DNA of 64,000 nt from Antedon mediterranea (taxonomy: Eukaryota > Echinodermata > Crinoidea > Comatulida > Antedonidae): assembly GCF_964355755.1 (NCBI RefSeq), contig NC_092672.1:13326501-13390500 (forward strand), written 5' to 3'. Numbering within the stretch: position 1 is the stretch's first letter; every line of letters begins with the position of its first letter. This document shows, one piece after another, positions 1 to 10,519 of this stretch. The notes below the pieces were generated by a model. The model did no database searches. It saw only the letters and a program-made list of their open reading frames with translations, and was not told where the DNA came from. Both the position numbers and the translations under genes were made by a program.

Positions 1-1
1 C

Positions 2-3000
2 TTAGCAAGTCGTGATCCTATTCGGAATTGGACCCGGAATTTCAATCAGCAATTTGTGTTCACGGAGCAGATTATGGCGGCGGTAAGATGTGCCATTGTA
101 AACTTTCGTTTTTTAATTGCACTGACTTGTACTGTTATATTTATGATTCATAGTCCTGATAAATCATTACCTATGAAGTTATATTCATCAATTAGTGGCG
201 ACGTGCATACATATATGTATTATAATTACATTGATCAGTACGGGACACAATCTTTTGTTTTTCGCGCTATTCACGCTCCATTTATCATCAACAATGGATT
301 CGTAGCCAGGCCACACAAACGGAAATTTTTCAAAGCAGCAACACAGTACTATCCAAACTCAACCGCCAACTTTAAAGTATTGCTCACGTCCGGGGATGTC
401 CATTCTAATCCAGGACCAGTCAACAACTCTGACAAATCCCGTAGTGATCGACCAACCAAAAAATCTGTTTCGGTTTTACTCTCAAACTGTCGCAGTATTC
501 GCAATAAGTCTCTTGATTTGGCTATTTTCTGCGATACTAAATCAGATGGATTAGACATTATATGCTTAATGGAAACATGGTTGAACTCCGAGGATGATAC
601 GCAGATGTTACATTTTTCTAATAAATTTGACATTTTTCGTCGCGATCGCGAATCTGTTACCCGTGGCGGAGGTTTACTGATTGGTATAAACAGCACATTG
701 CAATCAAAGGTTATTGCATCTGAACTGAACATTGAAATGTTATGGGTCTCTATCACATGTCACAACAAATCGCATCTGTTATGCCTTGTGTACAGACCCC
801 CAGACTCAACTGTTTCTTATTGGGATCAATTTGAATTTGCACTAGCTAGCCAAGAACATTCATTCCATAAATATGAATCGGTTGTCGTTTTGGGCGACTT
901 TAATATCAATTGGCCAAATGCACCACATAAATTCATCGACGTGTTAAACATGTATGGTTTCGATCAATTAGTAAACCAAAATACCCGACCTTCCACAAAC
1001 GCTAATGATGGCTCACAGATAGATCTCGTGTTCTCAAACACGGGATCCTCAGTAAGAAATATAAGCGTCGTTGACAATCCAGTCGAGAGCGACCACCATG
1101 CAATTGAATTTGATATCGATTGTCGTCTCTATTTACCAACTACATCCACAATACGCTCATTTATTAAGTGGAACAGCGGTGACTTCCATCATCTAAATAA
1201 TCTCTTGCATTTGGCACCTTGGAGTATGTTCCTTAACGAAAATGATGTAAACGCTTCATGGAGTGGCTTCATGGACATTATTGATGCCGCAGTTCGCGAT
1301 AGTTTCCCGAGGGTCAAAAGCAGAGCACGTAAACAGAGCAGTCCATGGATAACTAAGCATATTAAACGTATGATTCAGAAGAAAAAGAAACTTTTTAAAA
1401 AATCTAGACGCTCTGGCATACAAGAACACTGGGATGCTCACAAGAAATGGCGAAACAAAGTTCACTATGCCATCAGGAAATCATATAAGGATTATGTAAA
1501 CAATCTATTCAGATCCGCTGACAATAAAAAACGTTTTTTTGCGTTTGTGAAAGACAAACGTTCATCTTCTTTACCCAGTAAATTTATTAATCCAACGAAT
1601 AACTCTTATTACTCCAACATTGAAGACATTGTAAACGGTTTTAATCGATTTTTTACTTCTATTTTTAATGATGTTAACGTTCATTTTAATTTTAACGAAC
1701 CTCCCCCTGTTCTCTTAAAATCCCTGTACTTGCTGATATTTCATTTAGTCCGAATGATATAATTAACACCATATCTACATTTCGGTCTAATTCCGCTCCT
1801 GGACCAGACTTAATATCAGTCAAATTACTCAAGCCGATATCGCATTCAATTGCCTATCCCCTTTGGTTGCTGTATCGTACTTCTCTTAATACTGGTACTG
1901 TGCCCAATGATTGGAAATGTGTAAATACTATTCCAGTTCATAAATCTGGCGATAAGGCAGCGATAACTAATTATAGACCAGTGGCCCTTTTCTCATTGGT
2001 GTAAAATTTTAGAGAAGATTATCGTAAATAACATTAATAACTTTACGTATGACAACGGTTTACTTAACCCTAATCAACATGGTTTTGTCAAACATAAATC
2101 TTGCGTAACTCAACTCAATAATGTTACCTATCACTGGTCAAAAATTCTTGACAAACGTGAGCCAGCAATTATTGATACTCTGTTTTTAGACATGAGCAAA
2201 GCATTTGATAAAATGCCCTTCGACATCTTATTAACAAAAATTGCTGTAAATTTTAATATTCAAGGTAATATCTGGAAATGGATATCTTCATACTTGACTG
2301 ACTGGAATCAGAAAGTTTGTTTCAGGGGGGCTACTTCTTCCGTACTTCCAGTCACATCGGGTATACCTCAGGGCAGTTGTCTTGGTCCAATTTTATTCAA
2401 TATGTTTGTGAACGATGTTAATCATAATGTTTCTTCTGAATGTTTTCTTTTTGCAGATGATATAATACTATATAGACACAGACAAAATGCCAACGATATT
2501 GTTAATTTGCAAAATGATATAAATATTTTATCTAATTGGGCTGATAAGAATCAAATGAAATTCAATGTCAACAAAACTAAATTAATGCATATCACCAGAA
2601 AGCGTAACTTTGTTAAGCCGTTGTACTTTCTTAATGGTGAGACAATTGCGGTGGTTGATAGCCATAAACATTTAGGAGTACATATCGATTCTAAACTGAA
2701 TTGGAATGTTCAAATCGATAATCTAATATCTAAAGCTAATCGAATGTTAGGCTTTATTTTTTCTGTAGCCGGAAATTGCTCTCCAGACGCGATTTCGTGT
2801 CTGTACAAAACTTTGGTGCTACCTATTCTAGAGTATGGTTTGCCGGCGTGGGGCCCCAGAAATGGAGGACACATAAAACGCCTCGAACAGGTTCAGCGAC
2901 GGGCCTCTAGACGTATTCTGGGGCCCCACTGCGGACCTATATCATACGACGAACGTTTAATAACTTTGGGTTGGTTATCCTTACGTGATAGACGTTTAAT

Positions 3001-3268
3001 GATTTTAATTTCCTTTATATTTCGTTGTTTTTATAATGTAACTTTTTGTAGTACTGTAAATAACAATATCCATATCAATCAACGCCATCCTGAATTACTC
3101 ACATTTGTCCACCCTTTTGCACGTACCGATACTTTAAAATATTCGTCTATCAACAATTTTCCTGTTATATGGTCATCACTACCCTCCATAATCAAAGATC
3201 AAGCAGTTACTCTTCCTTTGAAAAATTTCCTGTCGAAATTGAAAAAATATCTGCTTGATCAACGCTAA
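2..3268 (+). pseudogene. LINE endonuclease-reverse transcriptase ORF with two frame lesions
   Basis: The first ATG is at 74, but the frame is open to the window edge. Endonuclease motifs appear in order: LSNCRSIRN (~485), METWL (~570), VVLGDFNINW (~885), IDLVFSN and SDHHAIEFD (to ~1110). The frame is lost in an A run near 1717-1720, apparently one base deleted. Motif NSAPGPD continues in another frame until about 2000, where a 2-bp GT loss returns the original frame. Reverse transcriptase motifs follow: LDMSKAFDK, IPQGSCLGP and FADD (the catalytic YADD-type box, ~2448). The stop is at 3266-3268. The two deletions sum to three bases. The copy is therefore inactive, but only slightly damaged. 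Confidence 0.88.
392..418 (+). other. 2A-like peptide motif GDVHSNPGP in the LINE ORF
   Basis: Nine codons read GDVHSNPGP, just upstream of the endonuclease domain. The classical 2A ribosome-skipping signature is D-(V/I)-E-x-N-P-G-P. Here the Glu position is His, while the NPGP core is intact. 2A-like motifs at this place are known in several animal non-LTR retrotransposons. Whether this variant causes skipping cannot be told from sequence. Confidence 0.7.
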
Positions 3269-3389
3269 ATTTATTTTAATTGTATAGGAGTATTTTAAAT
3301 TGTGTAACACAGTAATACAAATTAATTAAATTTTTTATATATTCTGTATATTTTTTATTCATTTTTAACTTGTATTAAGTTGTATGTTA

Positions 3390-3443
3390 CAGGGATTGCG
3401 GACACAAATGTGTTATGGTGCTCTGTTGCTGTCGCAATCCCTG
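3390..3443 (+). other. 3'-UTR stem-loop of the LINE
   Basis: CAGGGATTGCG (3390-3400) is exactly complementary to CGCAATCCCTG (3433-3443), enclosing a 32-base loop. A few more pairs are possible beyond a one-base bulge. It lies about 35 bases before the end of the element. LINE reverse transcriptases often recognise such 3' hairpins; that role is inferred here. Confidence 0.75.
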
Positions 3444-3481
3444 GACCGCTTGTTGTCGAATAAAGAAATGAAAAATGAAAA

Positions 3482-4850
3482 TAACCAATAACAAGCGACG
3501 GTTACGCCACGTCATAGTGATAAGATTTTTGCTAGAAGTTTGTTCTGTTTTTTTTTTGTGTGTTTTTTTTGTCTCTAGCAACTTGATTTAATTAATTGGA
3601 ACTGGGAAGAAATTTGTGCTGAGCTAAATTGGAGTGGAGTGAAGTGGACTTACCGTATCGTTTATCATACCACTATCGTCGTTATTTGTAGGCATAAACA
3701 GTAAAACCATCTATTACTTTTATAATCATTGTTACTGGTCATGTAGTTACATTTATACGATTATTTTTAATTACTAAACAGAAGAAAAAATGTCATTTCC
3801 ATGTAACAATGCATCCTATATGTATCTGAATACGGGTGTTCAACATTTAACACGACTGACTATGATTCCTGCATAGATATGTTCCTTCTTGGTGACTGGG
3901 AGAGGATTTTACGTTACAATATCATTCCTGTTATGGTCGCCTTTGGAATTGTCGGAAACATTATGACATTCATCGTTATAGTGAGTAAATTACACAAACC
4001 AGTTTACGTGGTATCTAGCCAATTTAGCAATATCTGATACAATGTCTTTAATGTTGGCACCTCTTTGGGACGTTGAGTTTTTTAAAATACCATGTTCAAT
4101 TGATGATATATATATATATGACGACAATTATCACTGTGGACTGTTGAGTTTCTTTTCGTTTATTGCCTGGCATATAGCAATTTTAACGATATCATGTCTT
4201 TCTATTGAACGTTGTATGGCAGTCTGTAAAACTTACTGGTTTCAAACAAGTGGATTTGGTACTCTTTCAAGATCTGTTAAAATATGCGTATTTATGTGGA
4301 TTTTATGTTTGTCAGTGAATTTTGTACAAATATTATTGCTTTCGAACGAGTGTCCGTCATTTTTCGTTGGCCTGATATGATAGAGGTATCTCGAATCGTG
4401 CAACTACGTGTCGTTTTAATTTAAATTACATGAAAGAAAGTACAATTTTGTGGATGCTTCAATTTGTTGGCACTTTACTTTCAAATGTACTTATTGTAAT
4501 GTTGTGTTTTCTTATCGTTATCTTTATTCTTTAAGAAAGTTACATAATAACGTGACAAATCCATGCAAAACCGACCCACGCTCTAAATCTGAAAGGAAAA
4601 TATTTACGATTTTTGTAACAGTTATAATTTATGTCTTCTGCATGACACCGTTGCATTTGTTCGTTATTTTATCCTTTCTAGATATTATGGGAACGGATTT
4701 AAATTGGTTGTTGACTATTGGTCGTTTTATAACATATTTTAATTCTTCTGTAAATCCTTTGATATATAATATGGTAAATGAAACTTTTAGACCAGCATTT
4801 GTTGACGTAACCTATAACAGAATTCGGAGGAACATAGCTCCACTTATGTT
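3482..4850 (+). repeat. Duplicated block, copy 1 (pairs with 9136-10500)
   Basis: From AACCAATAACAAGCGACGG onward this stretch matches 9136-10500 almost base for base. The match covers about 300 bases of 5' non-coding DNA and the whole GPCR pseudogene. Copy 1 is bounded on the left by the LINE tail and on the right by a SINE fragment, so both visible edges of the match are set by retroposon sequence. Confidence 0.88.
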
Positions 4851-4852
4851 TG
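3790..4852 (+). pseudogene. Rhodopsin-class GPCR pseudogene, copy A
   Basis: An intronless class A receptor begins at the ATG at 3790. TM1 carries GNIMTFIVIV. TM3 ends in LSIERCMAVCK (an ERC in place of D/ERY). TM4, TM5 and TM6 with FCMTPLHLF follow, and TM7 carries the NPLIY box (NPxxY). The frame breaks near codon 13, at TM2 (~4015), at the end of TM4 (~4331), in extracellular loop 2 (~4410) and after TM5 (~4520). The TM2 and loop-2 lesions are also present in copy C at 9443-10516. The family looks like peptide-receptor/chemoreceptor-type rhodopsin GPCRs; the ligand is unknown. The last ~17 codons of the final open frame (ending 4890) come from a SINE and not from the receptor. Confidence 0.85.
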
Positions 4853-4975
4853 TGGAACAAGTCTTCTCGGATAAGGACTATGAACCGTAGGTCCAGTATA
4901 CACTTTCAAAAAACGCATTTCATCATTCGAGACGAGTAGAAGTATACCCCGGTGAACTTGTCCCTTTTTCAGGAA
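4846..4975 (+). mobile_element. tRNA-derived SINE body fragment (head missing)
   Basis: GAACAAGTCTTCTCGGATAA and the following bases (TAGGTCCAGT, TTCGAGACGAGTAG, ACCCCGGTG) match the body of the SINE copies at 44820-45045 (+) and 15782-16102 (-). The tRNA-like head is absent. It replaces the tail of GPCR copy A exactly where copy C continues to its natural stop. Confidence 0.72.
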
Positions 4976-5054
4976 GATTACCACCTATCTAACAGGACAG
5001 TTATTCATGTATTAATACTTAATGACATAACTTCCTGGTGACCGGAGACTAGAA

Positions 5055-5180
5055 AAATACTGTGGACAGTTTTTGTGACATTATCTATATTTTCGGAATG
5101 AAGCCCACAATGATGATTATTTTTCGATTTGAAACATATTTAAATACATCTGTAAATCCTTTGATATATAATGTAGGATA
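5055..5180 (+). pseudogene. GPCR relic, TM6-TM7 scraps
   Basis: GGACAGTTTTTGTGACATTA resembles the TM6 start of copy B (6955-6976). AAATCCTTTGATATATAATG is the NPLIYN segment of TM7. Most of the region between them has been lost. This is a fourth, heavily decayed member of the local receptor cluster. Confidence 0.6.
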
Positions 5181-5491
5181 GACGTTTAATTAAAGAATTT
5201 TTTGTTATAATCCAGTGGTTACAGTTACTAAATTGTGCTGTTTTCCCAACAAGCTGGTTTATTTCGATTCTTTCAACATAAGTTTTAATTAAAGTGTGTC
5301 AACATTTTGAATTATTCATAAATGTTCCTATTATTAGAAGAAGAAGATTATTTGATGTATATTTAGTAAATTATTGCACTAATCAGTAGTGTCAAGGACG
5401 CATGTTGTGTTTAGTTATTTTAGGCCTATTAGAAGTTTTACAAGAGAAAATGTCAGTTCAACGTTTCCATCTGTGCCATAATTCCGTACTA

Positions 5492-5854
5492 ATACCCCTT
5501 TTACACCGCCTAGCTTACGACAAACACGTGTCGTATCCGGATAAATTTCTATTTCACACCTGATTCATTAACCCGGGAATGACACGGGTTTCGTGTGTTT
5601 ACACTGCAAAATACCAACCCGTGTAAATGTTCTAGATTAATCGAAATATCGCCCTGTCGCGCAAGTACACGGGTTCTTTCCGGGTTCACTTGACGCTGAG
5701 TACATTCCTCATCACTCACTCTGGTGGTTACGCGACCCTGGTAACTTTTTACGTCGTTTACACCGTTCTACATTTCCGCATTTCTGCGTCACGGGTACGA
5801 ATCTGGTTACACAATTCCGGATCCGCATTTTTGCTGGCGGTGTAAAAAGAGTAT
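5492..5854. mobile_element. MITE with 19-bp terminal inverted repeats
   Basis: ATACCCCTTTTACACCGCC at 5492-5510 pairs with GGCGGTGTAAAAAGAGTAT at 5836-5854, with two mismatches. The interior is non-coding and repeats CACGGGT / ACCCGTG words. No convincing target-site duplication is visible, and the superfamily cannot be assigned from ends alone. Confidence 0.65.
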
Positions 5855-6473
5855 AAGACTTCTTTGAATCCTCTTCATTTTGGAATAACGTTTTTCCAAA
5901 ATTTTCAACTGAGATCCCGATTCTTTTAAAATCAATTATAGCACAACAAATGAGAGTACAATGTGGTGATTTGTTGCATTGTTTCATTGATTGATTGATC
6001 ATCCATTATATTAAACCTTTTCAACATTTAATCGTATAATTAGAGTATCATTTCTGATAAAATGAAATAAATATGGAAAATTAAAAACGGTACTAAATAT
6101 TCTATTCAACATAACGGTAGACCTAATGAAGAATAATATGCCTACGATTAAGCCTATTTATTGTTGAACGAGTAATTTAGTTGATGCAATTTTTTTCTAC
6201 ATGCACAATTGTTTAAAATAATGATTTGTTAGAAAATATAAAAGTAATGACGACGCTGAGTTAACCAGATGAAGTTGTTATATACGTTTTAAACACACCA
6301 TTTTACTCAGTATTTTGATAAATGAACTAAATTCAGAATGAATCTGTGTTTCATTCATGGAGTAAAGTTACTCCATGATTTTATCGCACCATCTAGTACT
6401 TTGTAAGCACTCATCTAATCAATTTATCAACTTCTCTGTGTAATTTATTTCTTTCGAAACGATCATTTTAATT

Positions 6474-7190
6474 GTGAAATTTTGGGAAATTGAGCTAATT
6501 CCGACAAACTACACGATTGAAGAAATAGATGAGAATAACTCAAATTGTGAACTGTCAAGTTACTTTACTACTGTTGCATGGCATGTAGCATTGTGTACGA
6601 TTTTCTGGCTTTCTATTGAACGTTATATTGCAGTTTGCAAACCTTATTGGTTTCAAAAAAGTAGATTTGGTACTCTCTCAAGATCTGTTAAAATATGCGC
6701 ATTTATATGGATATTTTGTTTCTTGGTGAATTTTGTACAAATATTCATTTCTTTCGAACGAGTGTCTGTCATTCTTCCTTGGCCTGATATGAATATATAG
6801 ATGTGTCTCAAATCGTGCAACTACGTGTCGTTTTAATTTAAATTACAACAAATAAAGTAAAATTTTGTGGATGCTTCAATTTGTTATAACTATACTTTTA
6901 AACGTACTTATTGTAATTTGTAACACGTTCTAAATCGGAGCGGAAGATTATTAGGACAGTTTTTGTGACATTAACAATTTATGTTTTATGCATTATACCA
7001 TTAGATATGTTCGTAATATTATTCTTTTTTTATATTATTGGAACGGATATAAATTGGCTTGACTATTTGTCGTTTTGAAACATATTTTAATTCTTCTGTA
7101 AATCCTTTGATATTATAGGCTAATGTAGTAAACAAAACATTTAGACAGGCATTTGTTGACGTACAGATTTCGGAAGAACATAGCTAAACG
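6474..7190 (+). pseudogene. Rhodopsin-class GPCR pseudogene, copy B (TM1-TM2 missing)
   Basis: The fragment starts in extracellular loop 1/TM3. It keeps the TM3 cysteine context and LSIERYIAVCK, which retains the ERY version of the DRY box, unlike the ERC of copies A and C. TM4 ends at a stop at 6798-6800. Decayed TM5-TM7 follow to about 7190, with AAATCCTTTGATATTATAG at the NPxxY position and several frame breaks. It is clearly more diverged from A and C than these are from each other, so it represents an older duplicate. Confidence 0.75.
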
Positions 7191-7199
7191 TACCGTTAG

Positions 7200-9130
7200 T
7201 ACATAAAAAAATTTAAACAATTATTAGTAAAATAAAACGCTATTATCATTACATTAAAACAACATGAATTATGTCACAACAGCATAAGTTTGTCACAAAC
7301 ATTTAAAATATCATACAAAATAATGAATGTTTGAATATTGAGTTTGAATTGTTATAACAATTGAAACGTTGAATATTTCACGAGACGGAGTCAGTTAGAC
7401 ATAAATATAATAATCAATATTTCAATGAAATTTAGGTTTAATATATAAAATGTACTAGGTTGTCATTTTAATGTTTGTAATACGATAATGTAGTTTTTAT
7501 CTTTTCTCAATTCTATGTTTGGGGTTTTTTTTTGCAGTGAATAAAAACTAAAAGTCGAAATATATCATTTTCTATAGCAGAATCTACAGAAAATATATAA
7601 GAATATATTATATGAATTGTATTATGCCTCTGTTAATAATAATATAAAAATAAAAAAAAAAAGTTAAAGTAATTGTTGAAGTAATTTATATCAGCTGCTT
7701 TTATGGTTTTTTCGAGAGCTTTTACAACTTTCGTAAATCCCTGATTGACACCGAGGTAAGTGTTTAAGGTGATGTCGTGAATAATGTTGCCGCATAGTAC
7801 CATAAGCATAATAAATTAATTACACAGATGATGTTGTTCGGTGTAACAACGAAACATGTTTGCAAGACAATTTCATTAAACTCAAGTTTATCTTAATTGT
7901 ATTATGCTGTCGGAAGTTCGGCAACATTCACGTCTTCCCCTTAAACACTTATTAAAGAAGCTGATAAGTTGTTGATAACTAACTCGTCAAAATGACTAGT
8001 TCAAATCTAGTTAATTTAGAATTTTCATCGTCACGTTTAATCTAATAATCTGTAAGAGGTTTGTATAGTTCTGAACGAAGATGATGAATGGTTCATAATG
8101 TTGTTATGAAGAGTGAGTAGATTACCTGATACTGTTTGTTCATATTAGTAATTCATTAAGTAATCAATTTCCAAGGACACAATTCGTAATTATTATGTGT
8201 TACAAAAAAGAATATCTTCAGGAGCAAAATAGCACGTCCATTAAACATAATTTTCAGGTAAAGTCAAAATATGAAACTCAATTTGATTCTTCGTTGATGG
8301 ATGGCAATTTTGTTTCTAAGAAATGGTTTTATTTGTAAATAAATTAGTAAAGTTAATGTGGCTTTTTCTTCAAAAAGTAAGTAAGGTATGGTTGAGAATG
8401 TCTTGATGTTTTGTTTGTAGTGCTATCAATCATCTTCGTACTCTGTAACTTTTAGAATAACATGGTGTACAGCAACACTTTATTAGTATTTATTCGCCAC
8501 GCAAAGATTTAAACAATCGTAAATTGAGAACATTTCATGTTCAGTTCTCCTTCAGCTGTAATTGTTCCTACGAGTTCACATCCTTGAACGTAGTTATTAT
8601 CACGTTCATAATTACTGACTCAAATTTCAACTTTATACAATAATATATTATATAGTTTTAAAACATTTTGTTGCTATGCAATTTTTAAATTTTGAAAAAG
8701 TGAATAAAAAGTATGTAACATTAAAATGTTATATAATTTGTATTCACTTTTTGCAAACATTGGATCGAAAAAAAAACATATTTACCCTAACAAACTGTAA
8801 ATTACAGAAAAAAAGGAATCACATTGTCTACCAGCCAATTGGTTTTTGGTTGAATTTAACCGTTTATTTTGTCGTTTTATAAGTGAAAACTTTTTTTAGG
8901 GTATTTTTCGGGGTTCTTTTTTCTACGAAAGCGATTAACTTTATTAAAGCTGAAAAATAAACTATTCAAAGTCTGATGTTATTAATCTTCATTTTTCATG
9001 TTTTTGGGGAACAATACAACTTTAAGATTATTGACTGATGTTCATATTGTTTACGCTATCATGCTGGAAGTAAGTAAATGTTCTGTTTGGACTTGTACTT
9101 GCCACAATGTCGCATGCGAGGCACAAAGTA
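7200..9130. other. Gene-free AT-rich spacer
   Basis: No recognisable coding or mobile sequence is seen. Small open frames here (8676-8882 and 8998-9231) show no conserved motif, and the second one runs into the duplicated block. Confidence 0.5.
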
Positions 9131-9135
9131 AAGTA

Positions 9136-10500
9136 ACCAATAACAAGCGACGGTTAGGCCACGTCATAGTGATAAGATTTTTGCAAGAAGTTTGTTTTGG
9201 TTTTTTTTTTGTGTGTGTTTTTTGTCTCTAGCAACTTGATTTAATTAATTGGAACTGGGAAGAAATGTGTGCTGAGTTAAATTGGAGTGGAGTGAAGTGG
9301 ACTTACCGTATCGTTTATCATACCACTATCGTCGTTATTTGTAGGCATAAACAGTAAAACCATCTATTACTATTATAATCATTGTTACTAGTCATGTAGT
9401 TACATTTATACGATTATTTTTAATTACTAAACAGAAGAAAAAATGTCATTTCCATGTAACAATGCATCCTATGATGTATCTGAATACGGGTGTTCAACAT
9501 TTAACACGACTGACTATGATTCCTGCATAGATATGTTCCTTCTTAGTGACTGGGAGAGGATTTTACGTTACAATATAATTCCTGTTATGGTCGCCTTTGG
9601 AATTGTCGGAAACATTATGACATTCATCGTTATAGTGAGTAAATTACACAAACCAGTTTACGTGGTATCTAGCCAATTTTGCAATATCTGATACAATGTC
9701 TTTAATGTTGGCACCTCTATGGGACGTTGAGTTTTTTACAATACCATGTTCAATTGATAATATATATATATATGACGACAATTATCACTGTGGACTGTTG
9801 AGTTTCTTTTCTTCTATTGCCTGGCATATAGCAATTTTAACGATATCATGTCTTTCTATTGAACGTTGTATGGCAGTCTGTAAACCTTACTGGTTTCAAA
9901 CAAGTGGATTTGGTACTCTTTCAAGATCTGTTAAAATATGCGTATTTATGTGGATTTTATGTTTGTCAGTGAATTTTGTACAAATATTCATTGCTTTCGA
10001 ACGAGTGTCCGTCATTTTTTGTTGGCCTGATAGAATAGAGGTATCTCGAATCGTGCAACTACGTGTCGTTTTAATTTAAATTACATGAAAGAAAGTACAA
10101 TTTTGTGGATGCTTCAATTTGTTGGCACTTTACTTTCAAATGTACTTATTGTAATGTTGTGTTTTCTTATCGTTTATTCTTTAAGAACGTTACATAATAA
10201 CGTGACAAATCCATGCAAAACCGACCCACGCTCTAAATCTGAAAGGAAAATATTTACGATTTTTGTAACAGTTACAATTTATGTCTTCTGCATGACACCG
10301 TTGCATTTGTTCGTTATTTTATCCTTTCTTGATATTATGGGAACGGATTTAAATTGGTTGTTGACTATTTGTCGTTTTGGAACATATTTTAATTCTTCTG
10401 TAAATCCTTTGATATATAATGTGGTAAATGAAACTTTCAGATCAGCATTTGTTGACGTACGCGTAACCTATAACAGAATTCGGAGGAACATAGCCGAACG
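9136..10500 (+). repeat. Duplicated block, copy 2 (pairs with 3482-4850)
   Basis: Near-identical to 3482-4850, including the non-coding leader (for example GGAACTGGGAAGAAAT and ACAGAAGAAAAAATGTC). No LINE lies at the left edge of this copy; instead ordinary sequence (GAGGCACAAAGTAAAG) precedes the match. Confidence 0.88.
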
Positions 10501-10516
10501 TACTGGCAGGACATAA
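9443..10516 (+). pseudogene. Rhodopsin-class GPCR pseudogene, copy C (least damaged)
   Basis: All seven membrane segments can be traced. TM1 carries IVGNIMTFIVIV. TM2 (AISDTMSLMLAPLW) is reached only after a one-base shift near 9675. TM3 carries the conserved Cys in NYHCGLLSF and LSIERCMAVCKPYW, followed by TM4. Extracellular loop 2 needs a second shift near 10060. TM5-TM7 run from the ATG at 10085, with CMTPLHLF in TM6 and NSSVNPLIYN in TM7, to a stop at 10514-10516. Only two lesions separate it from an open receptor of roughly 350 residues. An intronless tandem cluster resembles the lineage-specific rhodopsin-type receptor expansions known in sea urchins. Confidence 0.87.
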
Positions 10517-10519
10517 AGC

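Larger units (their letters stand above)
1..3478 (+). mobile_element. Non-LTR retrotransposon (LINE, CR1/Jockey-like), nearly full coding region, 5' end outside window
   Basis: An apurinic-type endonuclease domain is followed by a reverse transcriptase in the order usual for CR1/Jockey-group LINEs. The reading frame is already open at base 2, so the 5' end probably lies left of the window. The 3' UTR (3269-3478) is AT-rich, holds a stem-loop at 3390-3443 and ends in a short AAATG-like tail (about 3462-3480). Immediately after the tail starts the sequence that is duplicated at about 9136, so the 3' junction is placed near 3480. No target-site duplication can be checked because the 5' junction is missing. 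The CR1/Jockey assignment rests on domain order and motifs only. Confidence 0.9.
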
